DNA of 64,000 bases from Amycolatopsis tucumanensis. GTDB lineage: Bacteria; Actinomycetota; Actinomycetes; Mycobacteriales; Pseudonocardiaceae. Positions 17,815-26,723 of this stretch are shown here, one piece after another (the first letter of the stretch is position 1; every line of letters starts with the position of its first letter). Location of the stretch: NCBI RefSeq assembly GCF_021654135.1, contig NZ_JAKGSD010000015.1, forward strand, positions 1 through 64,000. Direction: 5' to 3'. Both the position numbers and the translations under genes were made by a program. The notes beneath the pieces were generated by a model that saw nothing but the letters and a program-made list of their open reading frames with translations, was not told the DNA's origin and searched no databases.

Positions 17815-19332
17815 CTAAGCGGGGCAGAGCGTGCCGTCGGCGGGGACCTTCCCGTCGACCAGGAACGCCCGCACCGCCTCGGCCGCGCACGGCGAGCCGA
17901 GCGCCCCGTGCCCGGCGCCCTGCCACGCGACGCGCACCGCGCTCGGGATCTGCTGCGCCGCCCGCACCGTGCCGGTTTCCGGCGTGACCGGGTCCGTCAG
18001 GGTGCTGGTGACCAGGACCGGCGGCAGCCCGGACGTGCCCAGCGTCGGCAGCGACTCGGTGCGCGCCGGCCACGGCAGGCACCACGCGAGCCGCTGCGTC
18101 ACCAGCCCGCCGAAGACGGGGTAGCGGCCGCGCAGCTGCGTGGTCAGCCCGGCGATCTGGTCGGCAGGCATCCGCACGACGGTGTCGTTGCACTCGGTGG
18201 CCAGCGTGGCGTCGAGGCGGGACGGCGCGACGTCCGAGCCGTTGAGCATCGGCGAGACGAACGCGGCGAGCCCGCGGACGTCGCCGGCCCGGCCGGCGTC
18301 CAGCGCGCGGGCCAGCTCGCTCCAGCGGGTGCGGTCGGCGAGCCCGGTGACCACGGCCCGCAGCGCCGTGCCCGCGCCGAACACCGCGCCGCCCGGCAGC
18401 ACCTGCGGCGCCGCGCGCAGCCGCTCCACCACGGCGTTCACCGTCGCGGCCGCGTCCTGGCCGACGGCGCGACCGTAGGCGTCCAGGGTGGCCTGTTGCG
18501 CGGCGGCCAGGTCGCCGAGCACCGTGACCGTGTCGCTGGACGGGTCCGGGATGCCGTCCATCACGAACCGGCCAACGCGGTCCGGGAACCGGGCGGCGTA
18601 GGAGATCAGCACCTGCGAGCCCTCGCCGTGGGCGAGCGCGTGCAGCTTCGGCACGCCCAGCTCACCGCGGATCTCTTCGAGGTCGCCCGCGGTGCGCCAG
18701 CTGTCGAAGGCCTGCTGCGCGCCGCCGAGGTCGATCGCGCACTGCTGCCCGGCCTTGCGGGCGGCGTCCAGCAGCGGTTCCAGGTCGTCGTCGGCCGGGT
18801 CCTGGTTGAGCAGCTGGCTGCGGGTGTCCTCGGGCACGCACGACAGCGGGTCGGACTCGCCGGTGCCGCGCCGGTCCACCCCGATCAGCGAGAACCGCTG
18901 CAGGAGCGCGGGCGGCAGCACCGACGCGAGCCGCGCGGCGTAGAGGGTGCCGGGCTCGCCCGCGACGTCGTTGACCACGACCAGCGGGATCGCGCCGTTG
19001 CCCGCCTTGAGCACGGACACGCGCGTCTGCACACGCCCCGGCAGCGCGGGATCGTCCAGTGTGGACATCACGGTGCCGCAGCTGAACCGCAGGTAGCCGG
19101 GCGCCTCGGCGCCGAGGCGGTTGCGGGTCTGGGCGTCGCAGTCGGCCCAGTCGAGCCCGGGCGAACGCGGCTCGGTCAGCGGCGGCAGCGGCACGTCCGT
19201 GGCGGAGCTGGCCGGCGCGGAGGACACCGGCTCGTCGTTCTCCACGACCGGCGGCCGTTTCGACGGCCCCGCCGTGCAGCCGGCGAGGAGGGCCGGCAGC
19301 AGCACAGCGAGCACGAGACCACGGCGCGGCAC
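17815..19332 (-). CDS. TAP/SlpD-like alpha/beta hydrolase lipoprotein lacking the nucleophile Ser
   Basis: A 505-residue exported protein. The N-terminus has a lipobox, LLPALLAGC with Cys19, so it should be membrane-anchored. The fold is that of the tripeptidyl-aminopeptidase family: SLIGVDRRGTGESDPLSC, YAARFPDRVGRFVMDGIPDP, and a C-terminal TLTDPVTPETG (acid) and WQGAGHGALGSPC (histidine). At the nucleophile elbow, where the family has GxSYG, this protein reads AHGEG: an ungapped alignment puts glycine at the serine position, and the next serine is one turn later. It may be a non-catalytic or differently acting member. GTG 19332 has AGAGGA upstream. Confidence 0.86.
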   Translation of the reverse strand: MPRRGLVLAVLLPALLAGCTAGPSKRPPVVENDEPVSSAPASSATDVPLPPLTEPRSPGLDWADCDAQTRNRLGAEAPGYLRFSCGTVMSTLDDPALPGRVQTRVSVLKAGNGAIPLVVVNDVAGEPGTLYAARLASVLPPALLQRFSLIGVDRRGTGESDPLSCVPEDTRSQLLNQDPADDDLEPLLDAARKAGQQCAIDLGGAQQAFDSWRTAGDLEEIRGELGVPKLHALAHGEGSQVLISYAARFPDRVGRFVMDGIPDPSSDTVTVLGDLAAAQQATLDAYGRAVGQDAAATVNAVVERLRAAPQVLPGGAVFGAGTALRAVVTGLADRTRWSELARALDAGRAGDVRGLAAFVSPMLNGSDVAPSRLDATLATECNDTVVRMPADQIAGLTTQLRGRYPVFGGLVTQRLAWCLPWPARTESLPTLGTSGLPPVLVTSTLTDPVTPETGTVRAAQQIPSAVRVAWQGAGHGALGSPCAAEAVRAFLVDGKVPADGTLCPA

Positions 19333-19415
19333 GACGTTCCTCTTTCCCTTGGTGCGTGTTCGCCCCCGAGGTTCGCACGAGGCCCGTTTGCCCGTGGTGA
19401 GCGGGGTCGGTGCGC

Positions 19416-19967
19416 TCAGACGCCGTGGACGTTGAACCCGCCCATGCTGAAGCCGCCGGAGCCCGCGGTCCCGGTTCCCCCGGGCGTGTAGTGGCGGGGC
19501 GCGGACGTCCGCCGGGACGCCGGCGGGTCCGGTTCGGCGGGCAGCCGGTCCAGCACGCGGCGGGCAGCGGCCACCACGTACGGGGCGTCGGGCTCGTGCA
19601 CCGCGCTCAGCAGCATTTCGCGGAGCTGACGCTGGTCGTAGCGAGCCTCGAGCCCGGGCCGGACGTCCACGAGGGCCAGGATGACCACCCACGGCAGATC
19701 CCGCCCGTCCCGGACGTTGCGGTCGCCCTCGGCCGCCATGACCTCCCGCATGGCATCCCAGATCTTCTCGCGCCACAGCGGGCTGAGGTGCCACGCGCGC
19801 TCCAGCGCGGTGCGCGCCCGGTCGGCCGCCTCGTCGTTCCGGGCCTGGCACATCACCCGCACGAGCGTCTCCGGCGAGCGGCGGTGGCGGCGGCACAGGT
19901 GGGCCGCCGCGAGGACGGCCAGCCGTCCCCGGCTCCGCAGCGCGTGACGTTCGATCCGGCCTGCCAT
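19416..19967 (-). CDS. Hypothetical protein with Gly-rich C-terminus
   Basis: A 183-residue protein starting MAGRIERHALRSRGRLAVLAA. The body is helical and charged (LAVLAAAHLCRRHRRSPETLV, DRARTALERAWHLSPLWREK, ARYDQRQLREMLLSAVHEPD), similar to a HEAT-like or TPR-like alpha solenoid, and it ends in a Gly/Ser-rich tail TGTAGSGGFSMGGFNVHGV. I do not recognise the family. The ATG overlaps the LigC stop by one base (TGATG), so the gene is translationally coupled to the DNA ligase, which may hint at a repair or nucleic-acid context. Confidence 0.7.
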   Translation of the reverse strand: MAGRIERHALRSRGRLAVLAAAHLCRRHRRSPETLVRVMCQARNDEAADRARTALERAWHLSPLWREKIWDAMREVMAAEGDRNVRDGRDLPWVVILALVDVRPGLEARYDQRQLREMLLSAVHEPDAPYVVAAARRVLDRLPAEPDPPASRRTSAPRHYTPGGTGTAGSGGFSMGGFNVHGV

Positions 19968-21040
19968 CAGCGGGTCCGCTTGACCTCGCCGTGGAAGACG
20001 GCGTCCAGGTCGTAGCGGGCGACCTCCTCCAGCTGGGCGTACGTGCACGACTCCGGCTCACGGTCCGGGCGCCACCGGATGAACTGCGCGGTGTGCCGGA
20101 ACCGCGACGGCTGCCCGCCTTCGGTGTGCTCGTAGGCGACCTCGGCGACCCGCTCGGGCCGCAGCGGCACCCACGGCTGCTCGGTGGAGCGCCACCGCGT
20201 GATGCCGCCGGGCAGGCGCTGCCCCTCGGTCGTGCCTTCCAGCCAAGGGTGCCCGCTGCCGTCGGTGATCAGTTCGGCGAACTCGGCCGCCAGCTCCTTG
20301 CGCCGCTTCACCGGGAACGACCCCACGACGCCGGGGTGGTGCAGCACGCCGTTGTCGTCGTACAGCCCGAGCAGCAGCGAGCCGACCGCCTCGCCGGGGG
20401 TGGAGTCCTTGTGCCACCGCAGCCCGGCCACCACGCAGTCCGCGGTGCGGGAGTGCTTGTACTTGATCATGATCCGCTTGCCCGGCTCGTATCCGGCGTC
20501 CAGCGGCTTGCCGATGACCCCGTCCAGCCCGGCGCCCTCGAACAGCTCGAACCAGTGCCGCGCGGTCGCCGGGTCGGTGGTCGCGGGCGTGATGTTCAGG
20601 TCCTGCCCGGCGAGCTTCGCCAGGCGCTCCCGCCGCGCGCTGGTCGGCTCGCCGAGGAACGCCTCGTCGCCCAGCGCGAGCAGGTCGAACGCGACGAACG
20701 TGGCCGGCGTCTGCTCGGCGAGCAGCCGGATGCGGGACTCGGCCGGGTGGATGCGCTCGGTGAGCGCGTCGAAGTCCAGGTGTCCCTCGCGGCCGACGAC
20801 CAGCTCGCCGTCCAGCACCACCCGTTCCGGCAGCCGCGGCGGCAGTTGCGCCAGCACCTCCGGGAAGTACCGGTTCAGCGGCTTCCCGGCGCGCGACTGC
20901 AGCGTCAGCTCGTCGCCGTCGCGGAAGACCAGGCAGCGGAAGCCGTCCCACTTCGGCTCGAACAGCAGCTCGTCGGAGTCCGGGATCGACTTCGCCGGTT
21001 TCGCCAGCATCGGCTGGATCGGCGGGGTGAGCGGCAGCAT
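19967..21040 (-). CDS. ligC: ATP-dependent DNA ligase (LigC type)
   Basis: A 357-residue ATP-dependent ligase. The adenylated lysine is in EPKWDGFRCL (motif I), then RAGKPLNRYFPEV (motif Ia), LDGELVV (motif III), VAFDLLAL (IIIa), GLDGVIGKPLDAGYEPGKR (IV) and MIKYKHSRTADCVVAG (V). The OB-fold domain follows from LGLYDDNGVLHHPGVVGSF. This is the mycobacterial LigC group, thought to serve back-up end joining or base-excision repair together with LigD-type polymerases such as the one at 13047. The start ATG 21040 is ten bases from the upstream gene's stop. Confidence 0.93.
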   Translation of the reverse strand: MLPLTPPIQPMLAKPAKSIPDSDELLFEPKWDGFRCLVFRDGDELTLQSRAGKPLNRYFPEVLAQLPPRLPERVVLDGELVVGREGHLDFDALTERIHPAESRIRLLAEQTPATFVAFDLLALGDEAFLGEPTSARRERLAKLAGQDLNITPATTDPATARHWFELFEGAGLDGVIGKPLDAGYEPGKRIMIKYKHSRTADCVVAGLRWHKDSTPGEAVGSLLLGLYDDNGVLHHPGVVGSFPVKRRKELAAEFAELITDGSGHPWLEGTTEGQRLPGGITRWRSTEQPWVPLRPERVAEVAYEHTEGGQPSRFRHTAQFIRWRPDREPESCTYAQLEEVARYDLDAVFHGEVKRTR

Positions 21041-21049
21041 TCGCCCACT

Positions 21050-21805
21050 TTAGAGGCGACGGCGGTACCGGAGCATCGTGAAACCGTCTTCCACCAGGAT
21101 CGATGCCAGATCCATGTCCCGGGCCTCGCTCGCCATCCGGCCGATCGCGATGCGGTCCGCGCCGCCGCCGGCCAGCAGCGGCGCGACGGTCAGGCACAGC
21201 TGGTCGACCAGGTCCTCGGCGACGAGCTCGCCGAACAGGTGCGGCCCGCCCTCGCAGTTGACCCGGAGCAGCCCGCGGTCGGCGAGCTGGTCGAGCGCGC
21301 TGCGCAGGTCGATGGTCTCCACGCCCGCGATGAGGAGGTCCGCGCCCGCGTCGGCGAGCGCCTTCCGCCGGTCCGCGGGGGCGTGCTCGGTGGTGATGAC
21401 GATCGGCGGCACCTTCGTGTCGGTGAACAGCGGCGCGGCCGGGTCGAGCCGGGCGCTGCCGGTGACCACGGCGATGGGCGGCACCTCGGCGAGCCCGAGC
21501 CGGGCGCGGCGCTCGCGGCGTTCGGGGGTGGTGCGCGCGCCGCGGTAGTTCTCCGCGCGGACGGTTCCGGCGCCGGCCAGCACGACGTCGGCGAGCAGGC
21601 GGCCGTGGAAGAAGATCCGCTTGTCCGCGGGCCCGGACAGGCCCTCGGACCGGCCTTCCAGCGTCGAGGCGCCGTCGGCGGAGGAGGTGAAGTTGGCCTG
21701 CACGAACGGCCGGTCCAGGTCCTCCGGGTAGCCGTAGATCCGGTCCAGGTCGTCGTCGGTCACGTCGTCGAGGGGGTCGGGCCACAGGCTGCGCACGATC
21801 TCCAT
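21050..21805 (-). CDS. Pyrimidine reductase family protein (RibD C-terminal fold)
   Basis: A 251-residue DHFR-like protein starting MEIVRSLWPDP. Family signatures are RPFVQANFTSSADGASTLEG, ADKRIFFHGRLLADVVLAGAGTVR, and CEGGPHLFGELVAEDLVDQL, where NADPH and substrate bind in RibD reductases. Stand-alone actinobacterial members are annotated as pyrimidine reductases of uncertain physiological role. The start is ATG 21805 or the GTG just before it. It is divergent from zapE with 55 bp between. Confidence 0.88.
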   Translation of the reverse strand: MEIVRSLWPDPLDDVTDDDLDRIYGYPEDLDRPFVQANFTSSADGASTLEGRSEGLSGPADKRIFFHGRLLADVVLAGAGTVRAENYRGARTTPERRERRARLGLAEVPPIAVVTGSARLDPAAPLFTDTKVPPIVITTEHAPADRRKALADAGADLLIAGVETIDLRSALDQLADRGLLRVNCEGGPHLFGELVAEDLVDQLCLTVAPLLAGGGADRIAIGRMASEARDMDLASILVEDGFTMLRYRRRL

Positions 21806-21860
21806 CACATCACGCGGCCGCCGCCAGGGCTGCGCGGCCGGGTCCCGATACCCTCGCAAG

Positions 21861-22889
21861 ATGCCCGCGCACCTCACCGACCGGCAGCCCGAGCTGGGAG
21901 CGGACGAGCTGATCGCCGCCCTGGTGCCGCCGCCGCGCTTCGACGCCGTGCGGTTCGCCACCTACGTGCCGAACCCCGACGAGCCGAGCCAGGCGCAGGC
22001 GGTGGAGTCGTGCTCGGCGTTCGCGGCGCGCATCGAGAAGGCGGCGCCGAAGAAGTCCAAGCTGCGGTCGCTGTTCGGCGGCGGTTCGGCGCCCGCGCCC
22101 GGGAAGCAGGGCCTCTACCTGGACGGCGGGTTCGGTGTCGGCAAGACCCACCTGCTCGCCTCGACCTGGCACGACGCGCCGTCGCCGAAGGCCTACGGCA
22201 CGTTCGTCGAGCTGACCCACCTGGTCGGCGCGCTCGGCTTCGGCGAGGCGGTGCGGCGGCTGTCCGAGCACCGGCTGCTCGCCATCGACGAGTTCGAGCT
22301 GGACGACCCGGGAGACACGATGCTGGTCACCCGCCTGCTGCGGGAGCTGACCGACGCCGGCGTGTACGTCGCGGCGACGTCGAACACGCTGCCGGACAAG
22401 CTCGGCGAGGGCCGGTTCGCGGCCGAGGACTTCCTGCGCGAGATCCAGTCGCTGTCGTCGCGGTTCTCGGTGGTGCGGGTGGACGGGCCGGACTACCGGC
22501 ACCGCGGCCTGCCGGACGCGCCGCCGCCGGTGGACGAGGAGACCCTGCTCGCATCCGCGGACAGCCGCGAGGGCGCCACGCTCGACGACTTCGACGCGTT
22601 GTGCGAGCACCTGGCGAAGCTGCACCCGTCCCGCTACGGACGTCTCGTCGACGGCGTCTCCGTCGTGCACATCCGGGGTGTGCGACCGGCGCCGGACCAG
22701 AACGTGGCGCTGCGGCTGGTCGCGTTCGCCGACCGGCTCTACGACCGGGCCATCCCGGTGGTCGTCTCCGGCGGTTCGCTCGGCGAGCTGTTCACCGAGG
22801 AGATGCTGCAGGGGGGCTACCGGAAGAAGTACCTGCGGGCGGTGAGCCGGCTGACCGCGCTGGCGCGAGACGCCGCGTCGGTGAGCTGA
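21861..22889 (+). CDS. zapE: Cell division protein ZapE (AFG1-like ATPase)
   Basis: A 342-residue P-loop ATPase. Walker A is GGFGVGKTH near residue 90, Walker B is LLAIDEFELDD, and the sensor-1 segment is VYVAATSNTLPD; the C-terminus EEMLQGGYRKKYLRAVSRL is family-typical. ZapE in Enterobacteria modulates the Z-ring under stress, and the mitochondrial homologue AFG1/LACE1 acts in protein quality control; the actinobacterial role is untested. The last ~98 bp overlap the convergent PAP2 gene. Confidence 0.9.
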   Translation: MPAHLTDRQPELGADELIAALVPPPRFDAVRFATYVPNPDEPSQAQAVESCSAFAARIEKAAPKKSKLRSLFGGGSAPAPGKQGLYLDGGFGVGKTHLLASTWHDAPSPKAYGTFVELTHLVGALGFGEAVRRLSEHRLLAIDEFELDDPGDTMLVTRLLRELTDAGVYVAATSNTLPDKLGEGRFAAEDFLREIQSLSSRFSVVRVDGPDYRHRGLPDAPPPVDEETLLASADSREGATLDDFDALCEHLAKLHPSRYGRLVDGVSVVHIRGVRPAPDQNVALRLVAFADRLYDRAIPVVVSGGSLGELFTEEMLQGGYRKKYLRAVSRLTALARDAASVS

Positions 22890-23427
22890 GCGCCAGCACC
22901 ACGGCGACGGCGAAGAACGCGCCGCCCGCCACGTCGGTGGGGTAGTGGTAGCCCAGCCCGACGAGCCCGATGCCCGCGATCAGGAGGATCACCGCGCTCA
23001 CGCCGACCGTGACGGCCCGGGCGATCCCGGGCCGGGCGAGCAGCACCAGCACGGTGAGCGTGGCGACCATGCTGACCGTGTGCCCGCTCGGGTAGGCGAG
23101 GTAGTCGTACTTCATCCGGTCGAACAGCGGCTTGAGCACCCACGTGTTGAGCGCGACCGGCGCGGCGACGCCCAGCACCGCCAGCGCCACGCCGTCCCAG
23201 CGGCGGCCGAGCGCGCAGGCGAGCACCACGATCGCGAGCAGCGGCAGCAGCACGACCGGTTCGGTGGGCAGCACGAACAGGTCCAGCAGCGCGGGCTGTC
23301 CGCCGAACACGCCGTCAATCCACGCCGTGACCGTGGCGTCGGGGCCGGTGGCGGTGGTGTCCCCGGCGAACGGGACGCCGATCGCCAGTGCGGCCGCCGC
23401 GCACACGGCGACGACGGCCCACTTCAC
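22792..23427 (-). CDS. PAP2-family phosphatase, membrane
   Basis: A 211-residue membrane protein beginning MKWAVVAVCAAAALAIG. The phosphatase motifs KPLFDRMKYDYLAYPSGHT and GLGYHYPTDVAGGAFFA give the PSGH and HxxxD catalytic elements, and several hydrophobic helices surround them. Likely substrates are undecaprenyl-pyrophosphate or phosphatidate. The Pro/Ser-rich last 25 residues lie over the zapE 3' end in antisense, so the true stop creates a 98-bp convergent overlap. Confidence 0.85.
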   Translation of the reverse strand: MKWAVVAVCAAAALAIGVPFAGDTTATGPDATVTAWIDGVFGGQPALLDLFVLPTEPVVLLPLLAIVVLACALGRRWDGVALAVLGVAAPVALNTWVLKPLFDRMKYDYLAYPSGHTVSMVATLTVLVLLARPGIARAVTVGVSAVILLIAGIGLVGLGYHYPTDVAGGAFFAVAVVLALSSPTRRLAPARSAGSPPAGTSSGSPPAASPR

Positions 23428-23430
23428 GCG

Positions 23431-24804
23431 TCAGTCCGTGATCGCCGGGAAGCGGCCGTTCTTGACCGCGGTGACCAGCTCGGCGTGGTCGGACTCGGTC
23501 TGGTCGGCGTAGCGCACCGCGTAGCGGCCGATGGCCTCGTCGAGCTGGTCGTCACCGTCGAAGTATCCCGCCAGCAGCCGCGGGTGGACCGAGCGGATGT
23601 GCGCGCGGGCGAGCAGCGCGCCGGCCAGGCGGCCGTAGTCGTCGAGGTCCTTGCCGCCCAGCTCGGTGGGCTCGATCGCGCCCTTCATGTTGCGGAACTG
23701 GCGCACGATGAACGGCCTGCCCTCGATGGTGGTCCAGCCGAGGAGGATGTCCGTCTCGGCCTGCACCAGGCGGGCGCCGTGCACGATGCGCTGGCCCTCG
23801 TGCTCGGCGCGGTGCTCCGGCAGGTACGGCGTGAGCGCGGACGGGCGGGCCTCCTTGACCTGCAGCACCAGGTCCTCGTCGGTGTTGCCGTGCAGCAGCA
23901 CGACGTAGCTGCGCAACCCGACGCTGCCGGTGCCGACGACGCGGAAGGCGACGTCGGCGATGCGGTAGCGGGCGATCAGGTTGCGCCGCGACTCGCGCAG
24001 GGTGTGCACATAGGACACCAGCCCGTCGGCCACGGCGTCCGCGGTCGGCTCGTCGACGTGCCGCAGCACCGGCGGGTCCTCGACGAAGCGGTGGTGGCTC
24101 AGGCCGGTGGTGTGGTCGTCGATGCGCTCGGTCCACTTGGCCGCGACGCGGGCGCTGGTGTTGCGGCGCGCTTTCTCGGCGGCTTCGCTGAACTCGTCGG
24201 CGAGGTCGTGAGCCTTCACCTTGGACAGCGCGTCCGCGTCGGCGAGCGCGTTCCACGAGCGCAGGAACGACGCCTCGCCGAGCTGGCGCACCACGCGCCG
24301 GTAGGACTTCACCGCGTCCTCGGCCGCGTCCCGGCAGTCCTCTTCGGACACCCCGCCCTCGCGCCCGGCGAGCACCAGGCTCGCGGCGAGGCGCTTGAGG
24401 TCCCACTCCCACGGCCCGCGGATGGTTTCGTCGAAGTCGTTGATGTCCATGACGATCTGGCCGTCCGGCGTGCCGTACAGGCCGAAGTTCGCGGCGTGCG
24501 CGTCACCGCAGATCTGGGCGGACAGTCCACTGTGCGGGGTGCCGGCCAGGTCCGCGGCCATCAAACCGGCCGCGCCGCGGAAGAACGCGAACGGGGAGGC
24601 GATCATGCGCCCGATCCGCAGCGGGACGAGGTCGCCGAGGCGGCCGGCGTTGCTGTGCTCGACGAACTCGGCGACCGACGGCCGGTGCTCCCCGGCGGCC
24701 GCGTGGTCGTGCGCCGTCGGCGGCGTGCGTTCCCCCAGCTCCCGGCCCCGCGCGTGCAGCTCCTCGGGATCGCTCAGCTCACCCGGCACCAGTGCCCGTT
24801 CCAT
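23431..24804 (-). CDS. DUF2252 family protein
   Basis: A 457-residue cytoplasmic protein with kinase-like (aminoglycoside-phosphotransferase-like) features: QICGDAHAANFGLYGTPDG, VMDINDFDETIRGPWEWDLKR and VGTGSVGLRSYVVLLHG. DUF2252 proteins are widespread in actinomycetes and uncharacterised, though the HxN and DxD arrangement suggests phosphotransfer. ATG 24804 is preceded by GGAGGGAG. It follows the PAP2 gene by three bases on the same strand. Confidence 0.9.
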   Translation of the reverse strand: MERALVPGELSDPEELHARGRELGERTPPTAHDHAAAGEHRPSVAEFVEHSNAGRLGDLVPLRIGRMIASPFAFFRGAAGLMAADLAGTPHSGLSAQICGDAHAANFGLYGTPDGQIVMDINDFDETIRGPWEWDLKRLAASLVLAGREGGVSEEDCRDAAEDAVKSYRRVVRQLGEASFLRSWNALADADALSKVKAHDLADEFSEAAEKARRNTSARVAAKWTERIDDHTTGLSHHRFVEDPPVLRHVDEPTADAVADGLVSYVHTLRESRRNLIARYRIADVAFRVVGTGSVGLRSYVVLLHGNTDEDLVLQVKEARPSALTPYLPEHRAEHEGQRIVHGARLVQAETDILLGWTTIEGRPFIVRQFRNMKGAIEPTELGGKDLDDYGRLAGALLARAHIRSVHPRLLAGYFDGDDQLDEAIGRYAVRYADQTESDHAELVTAVKNGRFPAITD

Positions 24805-25411
24805 CCCCTGCTCCCTCCGTTGCCTGCACAACGTACGGGAGGGGTGGACGGTTTCAGCCGCGCCGCGCGAGTGCCGCGGTGCCGCGCGGCGAGGCGCCCG
24901 CGCCCGGCCGCGAGTTGCGCGCTCGCGCGGCGAGGGGCACCTTCGCGCCCGGCGAGGCTCCGCTTCGCTCGGGAGTTGCGCGCTCGCGGTGGCGGGGGCC
25001 ACGTTTTGTGCCCGGGGCGGCGGGTTGCGTGCTCGCGCCCGGCGAGGCCCCGGCTCCCGCCCGGGAGTTGCACGTTCGCGGTGGCGGGTTCCGCGCTCGC
25101 GGTGGCGGGCCCCAACTCGCGCCCTGCGTGGCCCCGCTGCGCTCGCGAGTTGCGCTCGCGGTGATGAGGGCCACGTCAGCGCCCAGGCGGCGGGTTCCGC
25201 GCCCGCCCGGCGAGGCCCGGCTCCCGCCCGGCGAGAGCCAGAGTTCGCCCCCCGGGGGCGAGTCTGCGCTCCCGCCCGGCCGAGGCCCCCACTTCCGCCC
25301 GGCGAGGCCCCCCCGCTCGGCGAGGCCCCCCGCTCGGCGAGGCCCCCGCTCCGGCCCGCGAGTTCGCGCCCGCGAGCGCCACCTGCGCCGCGGCGGGTCC
25401 CACGGCAGCGG
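24805..25411. repeat. 607-bp non-coding GC-rich tract with degenerate repeats
   Basis: An extremely GC-rich stretch between DUF2252 and rocD. Motifs recur irregularly: GCGAGTTGCGCGCTCGCG, GCTCGCGGTGGCGGG (24988, 25077, 25099 areas), GCCCGGCGAGGC (about eight times), and the run GCTCGGCGAGGCCCCC twice near 25313-25345. All frames stay open for long distances only because stops are AT-rich; the translations are Arg/Ala/Pro repeats. I see no gene. It lies downstream of rocD and upstream of the DUF2252 start. Confidence 0.6.
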
Positions 25412-26617
25412 TCAGCCGGCCAGAACCTCCTCCAGGATGTCCAGCCCCCGGTTCAGATCGGCCTCCGAGATCACCAGCGGTGGCGCCAGCCGCAGCGTCG
25501 CGCCGTGTGTTTCCTTCGCCAGCAGCCCCTTCGCTGCCAGGGCCTCGCACGCCTCGCGGCCGGACAGCCCGCCCGGCGTGATGTCGATGCCCGCCCACAG
25601 GCCGCGGCCGCGGACCTCGGCCAGTCCGTGCCCGACCAGTTCCCCGAGCCGCGCGTGCATGCGCGCGCCCAGCTCCACCGACCGCTGCTGGAACTCGCCC
25701 GTGGACAGCAGCTTGATCACCGCCCGGCCGACCGCGCACGCCAGCGGGTTGCCGCCGAAGGTCGAGCCGTGCTCGCCCGGCTTGAGGACTCCCAGCACGT
25801 CCTGGCGGCCGACCACCGCGGACAGCGGCAGGATCCCGCCGCCCAGCGCCTTGCCCAGCGTGTAGAGGTCGGCGCGCACCCCGCTCGGCTCCAGCGCGAG
25901 CAGCGTGCCGGTGCGGGCCAGCCCGGACTGGATCTCGTCGGCGATCAGCAGCGTCCCGGTCTCGTCGCACAGCCGGCGCGCCTCCGCCAGGTACCCCTCC
26001 GGCGGCACCAGCACCCCGGCCTCGCCCTGGATCGGCTCCAGCAGCACCGCCGCGGTGCGCTCGGTGATCGCGTCGCGCAGTGCCGCCGTGTCGCCGTACT
26101 TCACCACCGTGAACCCCGGGGTGTAGGGTCCGAACCCGGCGCGCGCGGTCTCGTCGGTGGAGAACGAGATGATCGTCGTGGTGCGGCCGTGGAAGTTCGA
26201 CCCGGCGACCACGATCTCGGCCCGCCCGTCCGGCACGCCCTTGACCTCGTAGGCCCACTTGCGGGCGATCTTGAGCGCGGACTCGACCGCCTCCGCGCCG
26301 GAGTTCATCGGCAGCACCATCTCGGTGCCGGTCAGCTCGGCCAGCTCGCGGCAGAACGCGCCCAGCTGGTCGTGGTGGAACGCGCGCGAGGTCAGCGTGA
26401 CCCGCCCGAGCTGCTCCTGCACCGCCGCGATCAGGGCGGGGTGCCGGTGCCCGAAGTTCAGCGCCGAGTAGGCGGACAGGAAGTCGAGGTACCGGCGGCC
26501 CTCGACGTCGGTGACCCAGGCGCCGTCGGCTTCGGCGATCACCACGGGCAGCGGGTGGTAGTTGTGCGTGCTCCAGCGCTCGTCGAGCGCGATGAACTCG
26601 GCCGCGGAGGTCGTCAT
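25412..26617 (-). CDS. rocD: Ornithine aminotransferase
   Basis: A 401-residue PLP-dependent class III aminotransferase that turns ornithine and 2-oxoglutarate into glutamate semialdehyde. Motifs: NYHPLPVVIAEADGAWVTD, YLDFLSAYSALNFGHRHP, MNSGAEAVESALKIARKW, FHGRTTTIISFSTD, LLIADEIQSGLARTG and the PLP lysine in TLGKALGGG; STFGGNPLACAV follows. The lengths and motifs are those of RocD. It stands alone here, with no arginase gene beside it. Confidence 0.95.
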   Translation of the reverse strand: MTTSAAEFIALDERWSTHNYHPLPVVIAEADGAWVTDVEGRRYLDFLSAYSALNFGHRHPALIAAVQEQLGRVTLTSRAFHHDQLGAFCRELAELTGTEMVLPMNSGAEAVESALKIARKWAYEVKGVPDGRAEIVVAGSNFHGRTTTIISFSTDETARAGFGPYTPGFTVVKYGDTAALRDAITERTAAVLLEPIQGEAGVLVPPEGYLAEARRLCDETGTLLIADEIQSGLARTGTLLALEPSGVRADLYTLGKALGGGILPLSAVVGRQDVLGVLKPGEHGSTFGGNPLACAVGRAVIKLLSTGEFQQRSVELGARMHARLGELVGHGLAEVRGRGLWAGIDITPGGLSGREACEALAAKGLLAKETHGATLRLAPPLVISEADLNRGLDILEEVLAG

Positions 26618-26642
26618 GCCTTCAGGCTAAGGGCACTTCACG

Positions 26643-26708
26643 TCCGGAATCATCCGTCGATCGTTGCTTCGACGGGCTGATCGTTGCGCACTTGGGCGTG
26701 ATTCCGGA
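26643..26708. promoter_or_regulatory. Inverted and direct repeats upstream of rocD
   Basis: TCCGGAATCA at 26643-26652 has its exact reverse complement TGATTCCGGA at 26699-26708. Between them GATCGTTGC occurs twice (about 26659 and 26680), 21 bp apart. The tract lies 26 bp upstream of the rocD ATG. Such paired repeats often mark regulator sites (an Lrp/AsnC protein would be usual for rocD), but no such regulator is encoded here, so this is a suggestion only. Confidence 0.35.
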
Positions 26709-26723
26709 GGTTCGTTGCATCGC

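Noticed and set aside
24805..25411. Several 100-350-residue open frames in the GC tract
   Set aside because: Their translations are Arg/Ala/Gly/Pro repeats open in all frames, caused by lack of AT-rich stop codons.
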